Shown: positions 3,962 to 8,687 of the stretch, in pieces | How positions within the stretch are numbered: position 1 is the first letter of the stretch | Layout: every line of letters begins with the position of its first letter | From: CAIQPO01 sp964648275 | GTDB taxonomy: Bacteria > Patescibacteriota > Microgenomatia > UBA1400 > MFAQ01 | DNA: 8,687 nucleotides | NCBI GenBank assembly: GCA_964648275.1 | Contig: CAZYOB010000027.1 | Location: 1-8,687 of the forward strand | Reading direction: 5' to 3' | Notes under the pieces: model-generated | The model's database searches: none | Told to the model about the DNA's origin: nothing | Seen by the model: only the letters and a program-made list of their open reading frames with translations | Made by a program: the position numbers and the translations under genes

Positions 3962-5509
3962 ATGTTAACTATTGTTATTCCGTCAAAAAATGAGGTCTTT
4001 TTAAGAAAGACGATCTTGGACGTCCTGAAAAAAGCCACGGGCGAAATTGAGGTTCTCCCTGTTTTAGACGGTTACGAACCACCAAAGACAGAACTGGTTA
4101 CTGATCCACGGGTCAGATATATCCGTTTACCCGCACAACCCTACTCTCAAAAAAGACATGGCATCAATCTGGCTATTTCTCAGGCCAAGGGCAACTACGT
4201 CATGTCTCTTGATGCCCATTGCATGATGGCCAAAGGCTTCGACGAACAACTGGCCAAAGATCACCAGCCAAAATGGGTCCAGATCCCCCGCAGGAACAGA
4301 CTGGATGCCATCAAATGGAGTTTGCAACCACAAAGCGATAGCCGACCACCCATTGACTACGAATACATCATGTTCCCCCCATTAGTTAAGGATCACGCTA
4401 TTCATGGATTCAAATGGGACGAAAGGACTCTCAAAAATTGGGACATACCCATAGATGACACCATTCAATTCCAAGGTTCCTGCTGGTTTATGACCAAGCG
4501 CTGGTTCAAAAAAATGGGCTTCATGCAGGTCGAAGGTTACACCGGCTGGGGTCAGGAAGCCGAAGAAATTTCCATGACCACCTGGAAAAACGGCGGCCGG
4601 GTCGTCACCAACAAGAATACCTGGTACGCTCATCTCCACAAAGGACCGGTCCATGGCCGAATGTATCACCTCTCTAGGGAAGAAAACCGCCGTAGCTATG
4701 CTTATTCATATAACAAATGGCTGGTCGAGAACAAAGACTTCTTCATCAGCATAATAGAAAAATTCCCTCTCATGCCCGGTTGGCCGGCCAATTGGAAGGA
4801 AAGACTTTGGCCAAAAACGAAGGATACTATAATAAATATCAATATGAACACTAACGCCCCCAAAACCAAACCTGCCCGCCATGGTGGGGCGGATGCGACG
4901 GTGATCTATGTCACGAGTAACCTGGAAAAACTCAAATTCGAGAACCGGGTTAAAAAAGAGTTGGAAAAGAACTCCGGTGGTCTGCCTATTATTTCCGTCT
5001 CCCGCCGGCCCATAAAATTAGGAAAGAATATCAGCGTTGGTGAAGTTCCCGTTTGCGATTCCACTACCTTGAGACAAATTCTTAAGGGCTTAGAAGCGGC
5101 CAAGACCGATTGGGCCATCATCGCCAAAGACGATTATACTTATCCCCCAGAATACTTTTCTTTCACCCCGCCGACCAAAGACCGGGTTTACCGCTACGAG
5201 AATGTGTGGGTCTTGGGGGATAAATACTGGCAAAAAGGCTTCACCGAATATGCCCAGATGGCCGACCGTAAATTTTGGATCGCTCAAATTAAAAAAGCCC
5301 TTGACGGTAAAGAAGGCTGGGAAGAGACCACTTTCTCCCCCGTTTTTACCGAGCAGGGCGCCTGGACCTCTGACAATCCGGTGATCAATTTCCGGACCAC
5401 CAGTAGTCTGCGCCGCTTCCCCTCTATCCGCCGCAATGTCCGTCCGAAGAGAAACTTACCTTACTGGGGACCCGCTGCCGAATTAAGGGCGAGAATGGAA
5501 CATGCCTGA
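3962..5509 (+). CDS. two-domain glycosyltransferase (GT2/GT27-like plus second GT-like domain)
   Basis: The 515-residue protein has two domains. Residues 1-260 are a GT-A fold transferase: IVIPSKNE at the start, LDAHC with a D84-x-H86 metal motif, GSCWFMTKRWF acceptor-side segment, GWGQEAEE (196-202) and YAHLHKG (H224). D-x-H, WG-x-E and a later metal-binding His are the pattern of polypeptide N-acetylgalactosaminyltransferases and their bacterial GT2 relatives, so a UDP-sugar donor is likely and the acceptor is unknown. Residues about 309-515 (YVTSN, LPIISVSRRPIKLGKNI, and KDD at 389-391) are clearly homologous to the whole protein at 6634. The linker holds a methionine (295) preceded by a perfect TATAAT, suggesting a fusion of two former genes. 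First gene of the operon; no Shine-Dalgarno. Confidence 0.85.
   Translation: MLTIVIPSKNEVFLRKTILDVLKKATGEIEVLPVLDGYEPPKTELVTDPRVRYIRLPAQPYSQKRHGINLAISQAKGNYVMSLDAHCMMAKGFDEQLAKDHQPKWVQIPRRNRLDAIKWSLQPQSDSRPPIDYEYIMFPPLVKDHAIHGFKWDERTLKNWDIPIDDTIQFQGSCWFMTKRWFKKMGFMQVEGYTGWGQEAEEISMTTWKNGGRVVTNKNTWYAHLHKGPVHGRMYHLSREENRRSYAYSYNKWLVENKDFFISIIEKFPLMPGWPANWKERLWPKTKDTIININMNTNAPKTKPARHGGADATVIYVTSNLEKLKFENRVKKELEKNSGGLPIISVSRRPIKLGKNISVGEVPVCDSTTLRQILKGLEAAKTDWAIIAKDDYTYPPEYFSFTPPTKDRVYRYENVWVLGDKYWQKGFTEYAQMADRKFWIAQIKKALDGKEGWEETTFSPVFTEQGAWTSDNPVINFRTTSSLRRFPSIRRNVRPKRNLPYWGPAAELRARMEHA
4828..4846 (+). promoter_or_regulatory. possible internal promoter and start inside the fused glycosyltransferase
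   Basis: TATAAT (4828-4833) is a perfect -10 hexamer, followed ten bases later by an in-frame ATG at 4844 in the context CAATATG, much like the start at 5515. TTGGCC at 4807-4812 is a possible but too close -35. Starting here would give the second domain alone, 221 residues, nearly the same length as the stand-alone paralogue at 6634. It may be a working internal start or a relic of the gene fusion. Confidence 0.35.
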
Positions 5510-5514
5510 TCAAT

Positions 5515-6123
5515 ATGGATACCCTGCAGTACTTCCTCGATAAGTTCCCTGTTGATTTGAATCAGCCCTCCCCTTTCAAACTTCCTATCAGCCGTGAAAC
5601 GGACATCCCGCAAATATTTAATGAGCTCGGTTTCAAAATCGGTGCCGAGATCGGTGTCTACCGAGGTGGATATTCTGAGGCCCTACTGAAAAACATCCCC
5701 GGTTTAAAACTCATTGGTGTCGACCTATGGGAACTTTATCCGGGTTACCGGGATTATCGCCGGAACGATATGGAAACGGCCTATGACGAAGCCCTTGAAA
5801 GAACTAAAGACTATGAATGCCAACTAATCAAAGGTTGGAGTAATGAAGTGGCCAAAAAAATACCCGATGGAAGTCTGGACTTTGTTTATATCGACGGTAA
5901 TCATTCCTTCGAATATACCGTGATGGATCTCGCCGCCTGGTCCAAAAAAGTCCGCAGCGGCGGGGTGGTCTACGGACATGACTTCGAGGACTGGTCCCAC
6001 AACTGGCGCCGTTTTGATATGGGTGTCATCTATGCCGTTACCGGCTGGACCCAAGCTTATCAAATCCACCCCTGGTTCGTTATCGCCAAAGATAAACACC
6101 CCAGCTGGCTCTACGTCAAATGA
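5515..6123 (+). CDS. class I SAM methyltransferase, Methyltransf_24-like
   Basis: A 202-residue S-adenosylmethionine-dependent methyltransferase. Motif I is GAEIGVYRGGYS (43-54), the acidic residue binding the ribose is in IGVDLW (D70), and motif IV is LDFVYIDGNHSFEYT (D127, H130), followed by GGVVYGHDFEDW (H155, D156). The IDGNH and GHD motifs are typical of the Methyltransf_24 group, often found in glycan and surface polysaccharide clusters. The product ends HPWFVIAKDKHPSWLYVK. It starts five bases after the glycosyltransferase stop. It is paralogous to the gene at 7720 (FNELGFKIGAEIGV against FHELGFKIGAEIGV). The acceptor is probably a sugar hydroxyl made by the neighbouring transferases, which is inference from context. 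Confidence 0.85.
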   Translation: MDTLQYFLDKFPVDLNQPSPFKLPISRETDIPQIFNELGFKIGAEIGVYRGGYSEALLKNIPGLKLIGVDLWELYPGYRDYRRNDMETAYDEALERTKDYECQLIKGWSNEVAKKIPDGSLDFVYIDGNHSFEYTVMDLAAWSKKVRSGGVVYGHDFEDWSHNWRRFDMGVIYAVTGWTQAYQIHPWFVIAKDKHPSWLYVK

Positions 6124-6133
6124 AAATCTTATT

Positions 6134-6628
6134 ATGCACACATCATCAATAGAACTAATGAAATCCCTTTTAGATCGGTTTGCTGTGCTGGGTGGGCGTA
6201 CAGTGCTCGAACTTGGTTCTCAGATCATACCGGGGCAGGAAGAAATCGGATGCTATCGTGACTTGATCAAAGACAAGGGGTGTAAATTTATCGGTGCGGA
6301 TATCTCGTCCGGAATAAATGTAGACCTGGTTCTTAATGACGGATACCGTTTTCCTTTCAAAGACAATGAGTTTGATTTGATAATTTCCGGACAGACGATG
6401 GAGCACATGGAATTTCCCTGGGTGTGGCTGACTGAGGTTAAAAGAATACTCAAGAGAGGAGGAATGGCTATCATAATAGCACCATCCAAAACACATGAGC
6501 ATAGACACCCAATAGATACCTTTAGATATTTTAGGGATGGGATGATTGCATTAGCCAAATGGACTGGGTTGGAAGTCGTTGAGGCAGGTAGGGTATCGGG
6601 TGATACTTATTTGGTGGCAAAGAAATAA
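6134..6628 (+). CDS. class I SAM methyltransferase, Methyltransf_11-like
   Basis: A 164-residue methyltransferase. The open frame extends upstream to 5978 within the previous gene, but the ATG at 6134 fits the spacing of this operon, so I start there. Motif I is TVLELGSQ (23-30), then FIGADISSG, the motif IV region FPFKDNEFDLIISGQTMEHM (73-92) and the post-motif LKRGGMAIIIAPS (106-118). This is the SAM-binding pattern of the Methyltransf_11 superfamily, distinct from the other methyltransferases here. The protein is short for the family, ending soon after the last strand (GDTYLVAKK). Codon choice differs from its neighbours, with more ATA, AGA, AGG, GGG and TTG codons, suggesting later insertion into the cluster. 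Substrate unknown. Confidence 0.85.
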   Translation: MHTSSIELMKSLLDRFAVLGGRTVLELGSQIIPGQEEIGCYRDLIKDKGCKFIGADISSGINVDLVLNDGYRFPFKDNEFDLIISGQTMEHMEFPWVWLTEVKRILKRGGMAIIIAPSKTHEHRHPIDTFRYFRDGMIALAKWTGLEVVEAGRVSGDTYLVAKK

Positions 6629-6633
6629 TAAAT

Positions 6634-7317
6634 ATGACCGATTTAACCATCCTCTATTACACCGCAAATACCCTTCATGAGCCATTTGCCACCAAAGTAA
6701 GAGATATCCTCTGGCAAGCCAAGGGGGATTATCCCCTGATCTCGATATCCCAAAAACCAATGGATTACGGCCAAAACATTGTGGTTGATTTTCCCAGAGC
6801 CTACCTGAGTATTTATAAGCAGATCCTTGTCGGAGCTAAAGCAGCCACTACCGATTTTGTTGCCTTTGCCGAAGACGATTGTCTCTACACCAAAGATCAT
6901 TTTAATAGCTTCCGCCCCAAGGATGACGAATTTGCCTACGACATGTCCAAATGGTCCGTCTATTCCTGGAGCAACCCGCCGGTATATTCCATTAAAGACC
7001 GTATAAGCAATTGCACCGCTATCGCTCCCCGGAAACTCCTGATCGAAGCTCTGGAAGAAAGATTCGCCAAGTATCCCGACGAAAGCAAGATCCCCCTGCA
7101 TTATTTTAGCGAATTTGGCAAATACGAAAATAGCCTGGGAGTCACACCCCGGAAAGCTGTCCGCTTTCTTTCTAAAACACCCTGTGTTATCTTTTCTCAT
7201 CCGGAAGCCATTGGTTACGACTATCTCGGCAACCGCAAAAGACTCGGCGGTTTTTTGGCCTATGACATTCCAGTTTGGGGTAAGGCTGAAGATGTTATAA
7301 AAAATATCTATCAATAA
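6634..7317 (+). CDS. glycosyltransferase-like protein, paralogue of the 3962 C-terminal domain
   Basis: A 227-residue protein with a GT-A-like beginning: LTILYYTANTLHEPFATKVR, PLISISQKPMDYGQNIVV and VGAKAATTDFVAFAEDD, with an E-D-D motif at 80-82 in the place of the metal-binding DxD. It aligns over its N-terminal 95 residues with residues 312-404 of the fused transferase (YVTSN/YYTAN, LPIISVSRRP/YPLISISQKP, AKDDYTYPPEYF/AEDDCLYTKDHF), after which the two diverge. A VIFSHPEAIGYDY segment near 185-197 may supply a metal-binding histidine. I infer transfer of a sugar from a nucleotide donor to a growing glycan; there is no direct evidence of the substrate. Starts five bases after the previous stop and overlaps the next start (TAATG). 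Confidence 0.75.
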   Translation: MTDLTILYYTANTLHEPFATKVRDILWQAKGDYPLISISQKPMDYGQNIVVDFPRAYLSIYKQILVGAKAATTDFVAFAEDDCLYTKDHFNSFRPKDDEFAYDMSKWSVYSWSNPPVYSIKDRISNCTAIAPRKLLIEALEERFAKYPDESKIPLHYFSEFGKYENSLGVTPRKAVRFLSKTPCVIFSHPEAIGYDYLGNRKRLGGFLAYDIPVWGKAEDVIKNIYQ

Positions 7318-7718
7318 TGACTAAAAACGGCCGCATGGCTTCTCACATTCCGGTACTCGTCGGAGCTTTTGATCTCTCGGAAGGTGATGTCCTGGAAGTC
7401 GGCACCGGTTATTTCTCTACTACCCTTCTTCACTGGCTTGGAGCCACCACCGGTAGAAAGATCGTTTCGTACGAGACGGATCCAAAATGGTACGCACACG
7501 CCAAAAGATACCAGTGTGACTATCACGACATTATCTTTGTCAAAAATTGGAATGACATTCCCGTAGACAAGAAGTATTGGGGTCTCGCCTTCATCGATCA
7601 TGCTCCGGCTCAACAGAGAGCCAAAGAGATCGAACAAACTCACGGGATCAACCCCTGGTTTGTTTTAGAAAGTCGGAGCGAGAAAAGCGACCCCAGCTGG
7701 ATGTGGGTAAAAGAATAG
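7317..7718 (+). CDS. short, probably chimeric SAM methyltransferase-like protein
   Basis: A 133-residue product holding only the first half of a class I methyltransferase: motif I VLEVGTGYFST (25-35), the second acidic strand VSYETDPKWY (50-59) and motif IV GLAFIDHAPAQQRAKEI (89-105). Relatives I recall continue after IDHAP with a VVHD strand and about 70 more residues. Here it switches to INPWFVLESRSEKSDPSWMWVKE, which matches the C-terminal tail of the methyltransferase at 5515 (HPWFVI, then HPSWLYVK), with near-identical DNA at ACCCCTGG and ACCCCAGCTGG. The most likely history is deletion or recombination that joined the two. Without strands 5-7 it is doubtful that it is an active enzyme, but the frame is open and coupled by TAATG to the previous gene. 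Confidence 0.7.
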   Translation: MTKNGRMASHIPVLVGAFDLSEGDVLEVGTGYFSTTLLHWLGATTGRKIVSYETDPKWYAHAKRYQCDYHDIIFVKNWNDIPVDKKYWGLAFIDHAPAQQRAKEIEQTHGINPWFVLESRSEKSDPSWMWVKE

Positions 7719-7719
7719 C

Positions 7720-8232
7720 ATGTCCACGAAACCCCAAAACAGAGAGGAACTGGCCGAATTGTTTCACGAACTTGGGTTCAAAATCGGTGCTGAGATTGGA
7801 GTCCTGGGAGGTGATTATTCTGCTTTTATGTGCCAAACCAATCCGGATCTAAAGCTATTCTGTATCGACTCATGGGGTACAGGCGAACATAAAAAAAGAG
7901 AATACCATCTGAGAAAATACGAAGAAGCCAAAGTCAAACTTGCACCATACAACACCACCATTATCTACAAGCTCAGTATGGATGCGGTCAAAGATTTTGC
8001 CGACCGGAGCCTTGATTTTGTTTATATCGATGCCAATCATGAACCCCAATTTGTCGAAGAAGACATCCGGGAATGGTCTAAAAAAGTAAAGGTGGGCGGT
8101 ATCGTTTCGGGGCACGATTACGCCTTGCGACTCGCCAAAGTAGTTGACGAATATATCAAGGATCACGACCTGGATTTACAATTAACGACACTGGAAAGCG
8201 AAAACATTTCCTGGTGGTTTTTCAATAAATAA
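7720..8232 (+). CDS. class I SAM methyltransferase, Methyltransf_24-like paralogue
   Basis: A 170-residue methyltransferase paralogous to the gene at 5515. They share LGFKIGAEIGV (18-28), the acidic residue in LFCIDSWG (D50), LDFVYIDANHEPQF (D104, H107) and GGIVSGHDYA (H132, D133). It is shorter by about 30 residues because it lacks the N-terminal extension, and its tail reads ISWWFFNK in place of PSWLYVK. All SAM-site and IDxNH/GHD motifs are kept, so it should be active. The start follows the previous stop by one base. Along with 5515 it may methylate different positions of the same glycan, which is inference. Confidence 0.85.
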   Translation: MSTKPQNREELAELFHELGFKIGAEIGVLGGDYSAFMCQTNPDLKLFCIDSWGTGEHKKREYHLRKYEEAKVKLAPYNTTIIYKLSMDAVKDFADRSLDFVYIDANHEPQFVEEDIREWSKKVKVGGIVSGHDYALRLAKVVDEYIKDHDLDLQLTTLESENISWWFFNK

Positions 8233-8234
8233 AT

Positions 8235-8687
8235 ATGGACAATAACCTAAAGTTCACTTTTGAAAATATCAGAGGCATTAAAATACACTTACATCCGGAC
8301 GAAAAGCTATCTAATCAACTCCGTAGAGAGCAGGAATTCTTTGAGCCGGGTCTTTTGGATTACATGCTAGAACATCACAGAAAACAAAGAGTGATCATTG
8401 ATATAGGAGCGAATTTAGGAAATCATGCTATATACTTTGCTAACTTTCTTGAATATAAAGAGATCCTTTGTTTTGAACCTGTTCCCGATAATTTTAAGCT
8501 TTTAGAACTAAATGTTACCTATCCTAAGACCAAAATTTTTCCCATTGCGCTAAGTGATAAAAAAACAACACTAAAGATGACCCCGAATAGGCGCAACATG
8601 GGTGCCTCCATGGTTGAAGAAAACGGCACTCTTGATGTTGAGGCAATCACTCTGGATAGCCTAAACCTGAAAGATGTTACTCTGTTA
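8235..8687 (+). CDS. FkbM-family methyltransferase (3' end beyond the window)
   Basis: The open frame runs from the ATG at 8235, two bases after the preceding stop, to the last base of the window (151 codons, no stop). The translation has VIIDIGANLGNHAIYFAN (53-70, motif I), ILCFEPVPDNFKLLELN (77-93) and a later FPIALSDKKTTLKM (102-115), then VEAITLDSL (136-143). IDIGANLG, FEP.P.NF and LD-SL are hallmarks of FkbM O-methyltransferases (Methyltransf_21), common in polysaccharide clusters. The base composition is AT-richer than most of the cluster, like the gene at 6134. The C-terminal third is missing only because of the window edge. Confidence 0.88.
   Translation, partial: MDNNLKFTFENIRGIKIHLHPDEKLSNQLRREQEFFEPGLLDYMLEHHRKQRVIIDIGANLGNHAIYFANFLEYKEILCFEPVPDNFKLLELNVTYPKTKIFPIALSDKKTTLKMTPNRRNMGASMVEENGTLDVEAITLDSLNLKDVTLL

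Noticed and set aside
5978..6133. Longer N-terminus for the methyltransferase at 6134
   Set aside because: It would overlap the previous gene by about 146 bases, and the extra residues (proline/serine-rich) look like out-of-frame coding of the upstream methyltransferase.
6643..7314. A 223-codon open frame on the minus strand
   Set aside because: It is antisense to the glycosyltransferase-like gene at 6634, whose + strand product aligns with a paralogue; the minus frame shows no recognisable motifs.
1..8687. CRISPR array, insertion sequence or phage integration module
   Set aside because: No regularly spaced repeats, transposase or integrase frames were seen. The excisionase-like domain at 2481 is fused to membrane helices and has no integrase partner in the window.

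Overview
The window looks like a chromosomal segment of a Candidate Phyla Radiation (Patescibacteria) bacterium, possibly of the Microgenomates kind. The evidence is the LytR_C-type membrane-anchored protein at the left, which carries a conserved module I associate with these genomes, a compact Tat locus with several very short TatA proteins, mostly Shine-Dalgarno-free starts, and a dense run of small glycosyltransferases and methyltransferases. The lineage is my recognition of these families, not a search result. Apart from the first gene and a partial tRNA, everything is on the + strand.

Region 1 (1-779, minus strand) holds the 5' end of a tRNA cut by the window edge and a 235-residue single-pass protein with a C-terminal LytR_C domain. 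A divergent intergenic region (780-849) carries mirror-image TGATATATT elements that I read as back-to-back extended -10 promoters.

Region 2 (850-2435) is a Tat (twin-arginine translocation) locus: one TatC followed by four TatA-like genes of 70, 44, 56 and 53 codons. Three of the four are too short to be noticed easily. The first three follow tatC closely. The fourth lies beyond a probable terminator and has the only textbook Shine-Dalgarno sequence in the window.

Region 3 (2481-3931) has three tightly packed genes. They are an excisionase/MerR-like helix-turn-helix protein with two C-terminal membrane helices, a three-helix membrane protein, and a second three-helix protein with an extracytoplasmic C-terminal domain. 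The last has an internal Tat-like motif (DKRLFLK) just before its third helix, followed by basic residues. This matches the known Sec/Tat dual-targeting layout of actinobacterial Rieske proteins, so it is a candidate substrate of the neighbouring Tat system.

Region 4 (3962-8687) starts from a probable near-leaderless promoter and is an operon-like series. It holds a two-domain glycosyltransferase, a class I methyltransferase, a second methyltransferase of different base composition, a stand-alone paralogue of the glycosyltransferase C-terminal domain, a short apparently chimeric methyltransferase, a third methyltransferase paralogous to the first, and a FkbM-type methyltransferase cut by the window end. 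It probably makes or decorates a cell-surface glycan. It shows internal duplication of a glycosyltransferase-domain plus methyltransferase unit, one gene fusion with a possible relic promoter and start at the junction, and one truncation or recombination product.
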